Below are positions 12,866 to 22,581 of a stretch of DNA of 64,000 nt, piece by piece. The notes under the pieces were generated by a model. That model ran no database searches and was not told the DNA's origin. It saw only the letters and a program-made list of their open reading frames with translations. Position 1 is the stretch's first letter. Each line of letters opens with the position of its first letter. The translations under genes were made by a program, and so were the position numbers. This stretch comes from Straminergon stramineum (lineage: Eukaryota > Streptophyta > Bryopsida > Hypnales > Calliergonaceae), in NCBI GenBank assembly GCA_963920665.1, contig OY987265.1, forward strand, positions 18,047,001-18,111,000, given 5' to 3'.

Positions 12866-15290
12866 CCCTCTGCACCGAGGGTTGCTTTCTCTTTGCCTTC
12901 ATACTCTTAAGTTCAATAATCATTGAGAACCAGGTGGAGAACAATGTAACTAAGAAATCATACAAATTGATGTGATGATACATATCAATCCTAAATAATT
13001 GATTACCAAAGGTATAAAGGACTCACCCTAAGATTCTTTGTGGCAAATGTTTGATCCTCAAAAATGGATATTAAAAGAACCAAATAGAAGAGAAGAGAAT
13101 CATAAGTGATTTCAAAATAACAAGATCCCAATAGCAGATCCAATATCCTCCCTTCTACTCTGAGTGCCTATTGTTACTCGTGCAAACCTAGGGTGCAAAC
13201 TTGATTGATACAACACTCAACTAATTGAATTGTCGTCCTAACCTTCCTTGATGCAAAATCCAGAATCAACCATACTCTATTGAACTCTAGAAATTATTGA
13301 ATTCATCCACTCAAGTTAAAGGCATTTCTTTGTTATTTTCTTAGGAAGGCATGACAAACATGGGGCCCTTGGCGCCGAGGCCACACAAGCACAACAATAA
13401 TCCTAATCTATGAAATACGTAAATCATGAACTTGATCTGCCAAAATTGAAGAAGACTTCAATAGATCGGTCAATCACATCTAAGTATAGTTATTACAAAT
13501 ATACTGAAAGCAAAGTCCCCTCAGTGCCGAGGGATGAAAAACACAATAAACCAACTAATCATAAAAAGGAGTAATAGAAAAAATCATGGAACTTGACTTT
13601 CTTTTAGCAAGTCAGATACATGCAACAAGATCAGAAAACCTTAGAGAATACATGCCCTCGACACCGAGGCCCTCCTTACAGACCATGACTTAGATCCTTC
13701 AGACGCTATTACAACAACGTCATATCAATTAATTACTAGGCTAGCTAAACTGAATCAAAATATGGCTTATCTAATTACACTTGATTATTTGTCTATAATA
13801 GCAAGATGAATGTGTAAAGTCTATCTCCTTAGCACCCCAAGCTCATATGAGAAGAAACTCTAGGATTTTTTCTTGACATGTGATCAAATTTAACTCGGAT
13901 CTTCATCCTCAGATCACAAAGCTGAATGATTTGATTCATACTGGAAGTCCATCTAGAGTCCATCAGTGCCGAGGCTTATGTTGTGATGAATCATTTTGAT
14001 CAAGAATCACTCGAAAAAATAGGGCCTCAGAGAATCCAGAACTTCAGTAAATTCAGGGACTGAGAAAATCCAGCAACTTAGCAAATTCAGGGATTGAGAA
14101 AAAATAGAAACTCAAAAAATTCAAGGAAGGAGAAAATCCAACAAACTCAAAAAATTCAGGGACTAAGAAAAAATAGCATATCAACAAATTTAGGGACTGA
14201 GAAAAAACAGAAACTTAGAAAATTCAATCAAGGAGAAAATCCAGCAACTCAAAAAATTCAGGGAAGGAGAAACAAGGATGATGAGGCTCTGATGTAAGAA
14301 ATTTGTGATTCAGTCAATTTGATTAGAAAACTCCAAACTTAATAGTCCCATGGCTCCTGGTGTGGCGGGGTATTTTAAATAATACTCATCAGATAAGCCA
14401 GACTGGAAGTCCAAATGGAACCCATCGGGACCGAGATTTTTTCTAGTTGAACTCTTTGATCAGAACATAATCTAATATAAAGTATCTCCAAAATTATTGA
14501 CATGATAATTTAATTTCTAGAAGTATCCATGCCAAGTTTATTTTAGACCGGTGATTAGGCTTGATCCATCATCGAATTCCTATGTGCGCCGAGGCTTCCG
14601 GTGTCATTGACCACTTTGATCATTCCAACGGGTCTGGGGTCCATGAGCCAATATAAGGAGAATCAAAGGAAGATCAAATGGGAAACTAATTTGCATTATC
14701 TATTTCATAATATACATGGTTGTTTATGAAACTCATTGACTGATCACATCTACACAAATCAGCAACACATATTCGACCACACAAATATTAGTCTGAGTGA
14801 CATTAACATGAAGATCGAACCAGTGGATCCCTGTTTCACACGTACTATAGCAACTATTGTTTCACATTGTATTGTCAATATTTCAGTGTAAGATGCAACA
14901 ACCAAAGGATCAAGCCTCATTCTCTGATCAATCACTCATACGATGAGGCTGGCCAGGTTAATTTTCCGATCAATAGTCATGGTCTAGTTGACTACCATCG
15001 GCACCGAGGCTTGTCATTCGGCAGACAATGGTTAGCAGCAAAACATCGAAACTCAGAATCACCTAAAATCTTGCATGACTTTCGGGCTCTTCTTCTCGCT
15101 GTGTTCAGGAGCAATCCTTATTTGGAGTGTCCTTCACTCACCATCGAGTAGACAGGAATAATGCTAGATTTAAAATCTTTTGATTATATTCATTACTTGA
15201 GATTCTAGGATTTTCTTTCTATGTAGGATTTTCTAATTTTCCCAAATGAATGCATCAAAACTCAAAGGCTAGCCCTCGGGCCAGAGGGTT
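12866..15290 (+). repeat. Diverged ~150-bp repeats with palindromic CCTCGGNGCCGAGG core
   Basis: The word CCGAGG, usually preceded by a partly complementary CCCTC(G/A)-type half, recurs in one orientation near 12,875, 13,375, 13,527, 13,673, 13,969, 14,588 and 15,003. Weaker forms lie at 14,431 and 15,275. Several gaps are close to 150 bp or its multiples (152, 146, 296, 462, 157). Flanks also match between units: 'actggaagtcca' before the core at 13,940 and 14,402, and 'ttgatca' about 40-50 bp after it at 13,999, 14,457 and 14,616. The surrounding DNA is AT-rich, so so many CCGAGG words are not expected by chance. Role unknown; transposase binding, a regulatory array or an old satellite are all possible. 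Confidence 0.7.
14014..14275 (+). repeat. 34-bp tandem repeat, about 7.5 copies
   Basis: Units start with AAATTCAGGGACTGAGAAAA and are 34-35 bp long, with the start repeated at about 14,049, 14,083, 14,117, 14,152, 14,186, 14,220 and 14,254. The second half alternates between CCAGCAACT and AGAAACT types. It lies in the noncoding centre of the transposon, between two of the palindromic cores. The ORF seen across it is a by-product of the repeat. Confidence 0.8.
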
Positions 15291-15786
15291 CCTATCTCCA
15301 TTTTAAAAATGGTCTGAGGAATTGAAGAGGCCAGGGTTTTGAGGTTCTATTCTACAGATCTATACTAATAATGCAATTGATTTCTAACTGATTGGGATTT
15401 ATATCGTTTTCCTTATGAAATCACCCATTAATACATAGAACTTTCTTATTCAAACCCTCATCTCCCAGTCTGCACATTCCATTTAGTGCTATGAGCAAGC
15501 AAATATTTACACTCACTTGACCTCAAATATGAATATGTATTCAGAGATGCAGAAACGGAAATGGAAAATCACCAGCGACAAACACATTCTATTTGACCCT
15601 AATTTGCAATTCCATAGCATAGTTCAAGAAACGAATTTGTCATTTGTCTGAGTATATGGAATCACAAACTCGAACTTTGCTTATTACTAAGCATGACTAG
15701 CAAGAGATAAATAGGGCAGGCGCAAAAGGCAAGAGATTAACTCATTGTCTGTGAAGGTAAGATTTAGAAGAAGCGATGATTCTCAC
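15291..15786. other. Noncoding segment inside the methyltransferase-like gene
   Basis: This part of the large gap between the second and third supported exons shows no protein similarity. It could be intron. No palindromic cores occur here. Confidence 0.4.
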
Positions 15787-16741
15787 TGCAACCCTAACTG
15801 GGGTAGGAGTCCCGGTGATTTCAGTCACATCTTGAATTTCTGGACGGGTGTCCTCATTACTTCCGTTACCCTCACTTCGTTGTCCTCCAGCTGATGCGCT
15901 CCTTGTTCCAGGCTTCCTTGCCATTGCTCTCGTTTCCTACAATTCAATAACAAAACCCTAGATTAGATTGAATCATACTGAGATTAATATGAAAATGCGT
16001 ATACTAAGTATTTCCTAAACTAAGTACAAAAACATATTTTTACCAATGAGGTCACGCGAGTTGGTGTTTGTGATTATCGATCACAACTCAAACAAGAGCG
16101 CTGATAAGCATAGGAAAGAAAGAAGAGGAAGACGATGACCTCTGGGCTTGAACTGACCTTCCCACGTATCAGTCAAATGGTAGCTGGTCAACCCGCAGCA
16201 ATTACCTTTACTAGCCGGTCAATTAGGTATTGAAAATCATGTATATGAAATGATACGGGTTTTAAATTCTTTTTGTTTCAAAATTCCTCAAATGTCCATG
16301 TGCACTGATTTATTGTAAACAAGAATTGCAAGGTCTAAATTATAGGTTCCTAAATTTAATTTATTTCTAAACTAAAGGCTACTCAAAAGTATTTATTCAT
16401 ACTCAAACCATATCGAGAAACATATGTGTCCAGTAAAAAGTTAATATACTTACCCACGACTTCGACGTTGCTCTTCGACAATAGAACTTGAGTTGCTCCA
16501 CCTCAATGTTTGATACCTCCAACGCACTTCCTTCATTCACGTCAACAACCTCTTTATCCTCTTTGATATGAAGGGTGCAATTTGCAATCGGAGTTGATAA
16601 ATTTTCTACTATGACAATCTTTGCTCTTCTTCGTGATTGCTGCAACTCCTTCCATGAAGAGTACAAAAGTTTTCCTCTTTTCTTTTTCTTCCTAAAACTA
16701 TGTTGTGAAACACTATCGGTTCTATCTTTCGCAACATGCAT

Positions 16742-18057
16742 GAGCCTAATAGATCATATTGCGGAATGAATTTGATGAAATACAACAAGATCTAAGCAAC
16801 AATAGAAGTTCATATTATAATACGCACTTGACACTATTCGCAATACATCGCGTGAGTCCGAATTCTAAGGTGTTCACTACAATGGGAAGACAATGACTTG
16901 AGGCTTCATGTTATATAGTAATGACACCATAGAGTAACCAACACCCCATTACCAATCAATAGGGTGTCTCACATTTAGGAGAGGTTGGTAGACATTTTTG
17001 TTTTTTTAAAAATGACACACGTCCCTCATCTGATGTGCTATGGCATGTACTTCACTTGGAGTGACTCTAGGCATTGGACATGGATCCATGTCACCTTTCA
17101 GAACTAGTAGGGAATTCAATTTTAGTTTTTGTTTTAAAATTTCTTTATCAATCTTTGGAATTATGTCATCGAATATTTTCCAACTCTCCAATGTTAAGCC
17201 TTTCATTATGGCACCTTAATCCAGGTCAACAAATACTTTTGAAATTCCCTAGTATCTGCCACTTTAGGAAAAGTAAAATTGTCATAATGGCGTTGTATTA
17301 AATAAAAAAGTGGCGAAGTGTTTAAGATGAAAACAAGGGTGGTTGGATGCACTATAAATTGTCAACATAAGGAATTCAACATGGTTGGAGGTAACTCTCT
17401 TCTAAAATTAGCTCTAGTACATCAACCACATCAAAATCAAAATTTCTTCAAGAATCTGATTTTTACAATATGTTATGTAATTTCTATGATTTGTCAAAGT
17501 GGATGTTCTTAGACTATGTTGACCGTCATATCAGAATGGTGAATTAGAATATGAAAAAAAACTTTAGTCCACCAACCATAGTTCAAAAATGTAGTCAATT
17601 TAAAGGCAAATTTGAAGGAGACTTTAATGGAAGTGTATGAATGGTTTATTGGAAATTTATGGTACATGAATGGCTTCAACTCTTCAAGGACAAGAATGGG
17701 CACTTGTACCCTTCTATTGTGCCTTAATTAAATAAAATCTCAATGCATCTCCAATCAACAAACTAGTAACATGATTCTTGAGTTTCTTATTTATGAGTTA
17801 GGTAAGAGAAACGTCTCTTTTTCATAAATTCTCTTTAAATAGACATTTGTGTGGTAGTTTTAGATATACAAAATTAGAGGCCTTTGACATCTTTGGCACC
17901 TGACAACAATTGCTAACACAAAATTATGTCCACCTAATGGTCTACTTGATTCTTATATAAAGTATACAACAAAACCTCCTTCACTGAGTAAATCTCCAAT
18001 TTGTAACAAATTTTTGTTATAATTTTTTCATTGTTATTGTGCCCTCTTTGTGTGTCA
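16742..18057. promoter_or_regulatory. Shared divergent upstream region of the two transposon genes
   Basis: The methyltransferase-like gene starts leftward at 16,741 and the transposase rightward at 18,058, so this 1.3 kb should hold both promoters. 'ttatataaag' at 17,954-17,963 lies about 95 bp before the transposase ATG and may be its TATA box. Short open stretches (minus strand 17,206-17,006 and 17,703-17,509) show no recognisable family. They could be further 5' exons. Confidence 0.4.
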
Positions 18058-21000
18058 ATGGCCTCCATTCGAGCGGATGGCCATGAGATTCCCCTTCTTC
18101 TCCCTCTTGGAGAAGAAGGATATGCTCTAGTGTCTTCACACCTTCTTCACGTCCGATTTGGTTTTGTCCAATCTAGTATATATGTTGAAGAAGAGGTCAT
18201 GTCCAATTCTGGACACTTGAAGGAGTACATCTACATTTTGAAGTTAGAACTTGAGGACGGTCATGTCTAGCACTTTCGTGAAGGTCGCTATAGAGCTTAT
18301 GGGTTGTCATCTCTCATGATGGTTGCTTCCACAGAGATTTTACCTCGCCAGTTAGAACATTCTACTGTAGACATGCCTCTTGTTCGGTAGGATTTTAGAA
18401 ATTCTACAAAACGTGAGGATATGACGATTGCTTGTACTCCAATTCAACTTCTTTGTGTCAAACAAGAAGTCCTTGATCCTGTCATAGACCTATCTAGTGA
18501 GTCAGAGGGAGAGTCTCCTAGCCAACCAAGTATTCCAACAACTCTTCCTGGTATAGTTACTGATGATGTCCTTAGGACAACTTCTACTACATACTGTACC
18601 CCACTAAGTAGTCCTGCTCCATTGACTCACTCTCGCCCACCAACATATCCAAATAGTGGAATCACGTTTAGTATCATTGACTGCCTAAGGAAGCTAGCAA
18701 CAGTTCGAGGATCTAGAAATGAAGTTGCCGCATTAGACTACAATTCACTAATCCACCACAAAGTACAATATCTCCCTGCAGATTTTGATGGAGATGTAGT
18801 ATTTGAGTTGCCTTCACTTCGTGTTTCATCTTCATCATCTGCTGGTGGAAATCTACAGGGCATGGATAAATGATACGATGGTCATGCTTGGTGTCGAACT
18901 ATGACATCCAATATCCACAACCAAGATGGCCTTAAGTTTAAGAAGTCTTCCTATGTAGGCCATCTAGTATGTAATAATGTTGATTGCCCCTATTTGAGGC
19001 GGTCCTCCAAACGTAATGAGACAGAGTGGTGTGGTTGTACTATTGCTCCATTCCATATTGGCTCGAATCCTCCCAAGGATTCAAGTATGCTTTGCAAGAT
19101 ATGCAAACATCCACCCTATTGTGTTAGTATTTGTGATGCTAGAATATATTATGTTTTTAGTGATACTACATTCATGACCAGAGTGTGCATTCATTTAGGT
19201 AATCACACGCATCCTGTGGCTTCGAGAACATGTCGAGAGTCTGTAGACACTATTTCCAATCTCATTGCAAGCGAGGTTGCTAAAACTCCAATTGCCACTA
19301 ACTAAGCCATCGCCCTTGCAGCTAGTAAGCAATTTCTAGACAACCACCTTATACACAATGGTGATGGCCCTAACGAGATATTGCAAGGAAAGTCATTAGA
19401 GGATGTCATGGATAAGTTCCAGATACTAAGTTCTCCTAACATCCGTAACATTATCACTTCCTTCCGTAGCACTGGTAAAAGTGGGGTCATAGATAGCATT
19501 ATGAACATGAAATGGAATTTGAAGTTTGAATACATTCATGATAGTGTCTTTCCCGGACAAGGAAAAGAGAAGGTATACTTGTTTAAAATATTGGTTCAAG
19601 AACCTGGTAGTGGAGTGGACTTGGTGAAGCGCAAGCAACCCGGAGGAGATTTAGAGAACGCGTGGCTTATGTTTGACCATGTAAAATGTGTTAAAGATTA
19701 GACAACTATGGCATGCCATGGATATGACACAGGATGCAGGAAGGTCATGACAATCGCCATTTGTGACATGCAATCTGAAGATATAGAAGTGCATTGCATC
19801 ATGTGGAGGTTACTAAATGATGTTATGAGACGCAATGGCGTGATGAGTCCTTACTTGAAGGGTTTCATGGCAGATAGTGCACAAGCAAATTGGAATGCTA
19901 TTCGCATTGTATACGGCATGGGGAATACCAAAGAGGAGCTTATTAACCAGGAGTGTACATGTCTCTTACATTGGAGTACTTCGATGCATCGACATACCCA
20001 AAAGCTCATTAAACCGGATATGCAACACCAACATACTCGTTTGTGCTCCCAATATAAAGATTCCAAGACTATGGAGGAAGCCGAGACACGGTACTTAGCG
20101 ATTCGTTCTTGGTGGCTATCATCCGGAGCAGCTTTAGAAGAGGCTTTGCGTGAATTGGAGTTGTGGCTTGCATTTTGGCACTTTTGATATCGCCAATGGG
20201 GCGGGTTCATGTAGATGGTATGTTATTCGATGTCATTTTTTTAATAATGTCTTGCTTGTACAACCATTTTCATTTCATAATGTCTTTCGTATAGAACTAC
20301 TTGCATTCCAATTTTGTTCCCTACAAACTAAACCAGTACTTCTGATAGAATTCTGATCATCAAAGGTAATGATTGACTTCCCCTCGGGGCCGAGGGGACC
20401 CTTTGCCTCACAATGGAGTAATCAAAAAATTATAGTAGTATACCTTAGCGAAAGGTGTGGCATGTTTTTCTTTTTCAGTCATTATATTTTGGGCTAAAAA
20501 AATCCCTTTTTCTCTTTCTAGGGGTTGAGTCTCAACGAAATGGCGGACATGCCATCATGCAATTTATCAGAAACAATGCATAACAAATGGTTGCAGCAAT
20601 CGGGCAATCGAGGTAATGACTTATTTGCCGCCACTTGTGATGACTGCATTCGTGCCTTTATGCAAATGACAAATTACCGAGCATTTTTGAATGGCACAAC
20701 ATCAAGGGCAGGGCCATCCAAAGAAGAGTTGAAGTTAAGAGGTGCTAGACGGAGTGGCGATCCAAAGAAGATTGCAGAGGCTTTGAATGGCCTTCCTGGA
20801 GCAGTTGGTGTTGGAACACGTATTCCACATTTGGAAGGTGAAGAGGTGTTTGGTAGTAGTAAACGCAAACTTGACCTTTCCATTGGTTCGGATGGTGACT
20901 CCCATCGTCCAGACAAGGTCAACTTCTCTCAACCACGAGTGCAAACACGATCTACATGTACACCAATAGTGGCCTCCAATGAAGCAGAAACTTTGCCTAC

Positions 21001-21928
21001 CTCTATGAATATACCACATGTCACAATTGCGATGGAGAGAGATTGTGACACTTCGCAATGGCATATTGCACGGATTTCACAAAAATCAAGTTGCAAATGT
21101 CATGCCCAATAGAGGGGATCAAACATTCGTTGCATTGCCAAAATTGCAAAGGGATCTAAAGGCACTCCAACTCCAACGTATCGTGGTAAAAAAAAACAAT
21201 ATGGAGGAAACAAGGAGATCATGACTGACTTTTGGTTTTGTCCAGATGATATTGACCAATGTGTACGAGGCTCTAAATGTCCTTGGGTAATTGATTGGCC
21301 CCAAGTACCTGATGTGTGGCCTATTCTATCTAACACTAGATTGAGTCGCTAAGAAACCCTACTACTACAAGATGCTGGCTTCCAACTCCAAGAGCGACCA
21401 CCTATGTCACCTCGAGGATTATTCAGAATGTCCAACATTTTTGAAGTGGTCCTCCACGATTAGCCTAGTCCTTTGCATGCGAACACGTATCCAACAACAA
21501 GAAGGAGCAAAGCTATTTGCCGTATTGTAAATGCTCCTACCATAGAACATCGCAATAAATGGGAGAGTGCTGGAAATGTCAAAGGATTGATCTTGGAAGT
21601 AACTATGTTGCCCTTCCCTGGGCTTGGAGCCATAATCTCTCTCCAATCTGGAACTCAACCTACGGAAAAGGTTTATCGAATTACACTTGGCATGTACTTG
21701 GAGTGCACTTGTCCAGATTTTGTAGACATGGCTGTCTCAGCAATTGGTGGCCGCCATTAGTATGTGAACTGCAAACACCTTTACTACTTGTTTCATTATT
21801 TTTGCAAAATGAATCCAGTAGACGATAAGTTTATACATTCTCCAAGCTTCAGCTTCAATGAAGTGAAGCTCCTTCTCAGTAGGGCTGGTATCATCAAGCT
21901 TCCAAATGAGAATCTTCATCATACCTAG
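18058..21928 (+). pseudogene. Mutator-like transposase with SWIM zinc finger (decayed)
   Basis: Two exons, 18058-20217 and 20522-21928, joined in phase 0 (ATG|GTATGT and CTAG|GGG), would give about 1,188 residues. The N-terminal half has cysteine pairs followed by HLGNHTHPV, resembling the C2H2-type (WRKY-GCM1/FLYWCH-like) finger of Mutator-like transposases. The catalytic region shows HGYDTG (D at about residue 557) and GFMADSAQANWNA (D at about 606), then a C/H-rich segment and an acidic helix. Near residue 1,115 the pattern CxC-x19-CxH is a SWIM finger. In-frame stops occur at 18,268, 18,388, 18,871, 19,303, 19,699, 20,185, 20,212, 21,110, 21,350, 21,461 and 21,758, yet the reading frame is never shifted. 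The family assignment to MULE is likely but not proven by eye. Confidence 0.8.
20381..20400 (+). repeat. Palindromic CCGAGG core inside the transposase intron
   Basis: CCCCTCGGGGCCGAGGGGAC is a near-perfect palindrome in the intron at 20,218-20,521. It is the clearest example of the core repeated at 12.9-15.3 kb, and places the motif in the noncoding parts of both genes of the element. Confidence 0.7.
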
Positions 21929-22329
21929 ATGACTAAGAATCTTTGAGTGTTTACATTTTAGATTGGAAGGTTGTAGATTAAAATTAGATATGTAGCTTCA
22001 AGAGTATTGTTTTCTATCTAGACAAATTCTGTAATTTGCCAAAGTATTCAATACAATCTTTTTTCAATTTCAATTTGCATTGTACTATAGTTCAGTTATT
22101 TACCATTAAAATATATACTTTTGATATTTAGTACGTTATGAAAATAAAACATTTTACACAAATTGTACATAACAACAATAATAGGTCCATGGTAATAGGT
22201 CTACAGGAATATCTTCACGGTAATAGGCACTATAATTTATTAAAAATAGAAAATTTTATCCTAATTTTTATAATGCTATTTCTTTTTAGAAATCTTATTG
22301 ACTTTTTTCTTAAAATTTTCTAAATGTTA

Positions 22330-22404
22330 GAACTCAACGCTCACATAGTCCCTACTCCTTGCTCGTAGGCTCATGCTCGTAGGCTCACAAACTAGCACTG
22401 TTGC
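22330..22404 (-). repeat. Right terminal inverted repeat
   Basis: Read on the minus strand from 22,404 the end is GCAACAGTGCTAGTTTGTGAG, followed by two copies of GAGCCTACGAGCA and, further in, GTGAGCGTTGAG. The left end has the corresponding TGCTA, TTTGTGAGCC and GTGAGCGT blocks at matching spacing. Confidence 0.85.
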
Positions 22405-22413
22405 AGAAGAATG
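22405..22413. repeat. Right 9-bp target-site duplication
   Basis: AGAAGAATG, identical to 7,404-7,412. It directly follows the right terminal inverted repeat. Confidence 0.85.
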
Positions 22414-22466
22414 TATGTGATAGAAGATAAAACTGAATCATTAATAGCATTAAGATGGGATTCAAA

Positions 22467-22578
22467 TACTAAAAGAAAATTGTGGAGATTTCAACACAAT
22501 CAACTTGATGTTTCTATTTTGTATAATACAGAAACATCAAGTTGATTGCGTTGAAATCTCCACAATTTTCTTCTAGTG
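22467..22578. mobile_element. 112-bp hairpin MITE of CACTA type
   Basis: The arms at 22,468-22,515 and 22,530-22,577 pair at about 46 of 48 positions around a 14-nt loop. The right end reads ...CTTCTAGTG and the left end TACTAAAAG, which is the CACTA-type terminus with one change. Three-base AAA repeats flank it (22,464-22,466 and 22,579-22,581), as expected for CACTA insertions. A transcript would fold into a long near-perfect stem, so a small-RNA precursor is an alternative reading. Confidence 0.65.
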
Positions 22579-22581
22579 AAA

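Larger units (their letters stand above)
8380..16741 (-). pseudogene. Transposon-borne ParB-like / beta-class DNA methyltransferase-like gene (decayed)
   Basis: Exons on the minus strand: 16741-16454, 15936-15787, 12706-12078, 11994-11805, 11717-11523, 11437-11222, 11099-10864, 10760-10070, 9977-9630, 9395-about 9119, 9006-8800, 8650-8380. Almost all junctions are GT-AG and keep frame, giving roughly 1,230 codons. The third exon holds IPLCRLVV and then FFVCDGNHRLLAW, matching the ParB-like fold with its DGxHR motif. The eighth holds a lysine-rich, probably coiled segment. The ninth to eleventh show beta-class order: motif IV-like DLIIADVPKG, GALIIIYP, then EKDPWFLQMLIEASS (X), DIVLDCTAST (I) and RHIVALEED (II). 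The tail is serine-rich and the N-terminus has a basic KKKKRGK stretch. In-frame stops lie at 11,682 (TGA), 10,181 (TAG) and 9,681 (TAG), and the join near 9,119/9,006 is one base out of frame. The link between the second and third exons is uncertain. A MKAKRKQPSVQR-coding piece at about 12,901-12,866 may be another exon. Confidence 0.75.
7413..22404. mobile_element. 15-kb Mutator-like DNA transposon with ParB-methyltransferase cargo
   Basis: The element is bounded by inverted repeats (left at 7,413-7,475, right at 22,330-22,404) and flanked by the 9-bp direct repeat AGAAGAATG. Inside are two divergent genes. On the right is a transposase with MULE-type DDE residues and a SWIM zinc finger. 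On the left, on the minus strand, is a long spliced gene with ParB-like and beta-class DNA methyltransferase domains. The 3' ends of both genes face the termini, and a noncoding centre holds palindromic and tandem repeats. At about 15 kb it is large for a Mutator-like element. Both genes carry in-frame stops, so this copy should not move by itself. Assignment to the Mutator superfamily rests on the transposase layout and duplication length. The link between the two genes rests on their shared flanking repeats. Confidence 0.85.

Noticed and set aside
14275..14300. 'gctctgatgt' as the complement of a copia-type primer binding site
   Set aside because: Only part of the initiator tRNA-Met match is present, and no pair of long terminal repeats was found around it.
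8380..16741. The methyltransferase-like gene as an endogenous giant-virus or recent bacterial insertion
   Set aside because: It has about twelve exons with plant-type splice sites and lies inside transposon ends with a target-site duplication.
18058..21928. Stop codons as sites of U-to-C RNA editing or a recoded nuclear genetic code
   Set aside because: Such editing is organellar in hornworts, ferns and lycophytes. The host genes in this window use normal stops, so decay is simpler.
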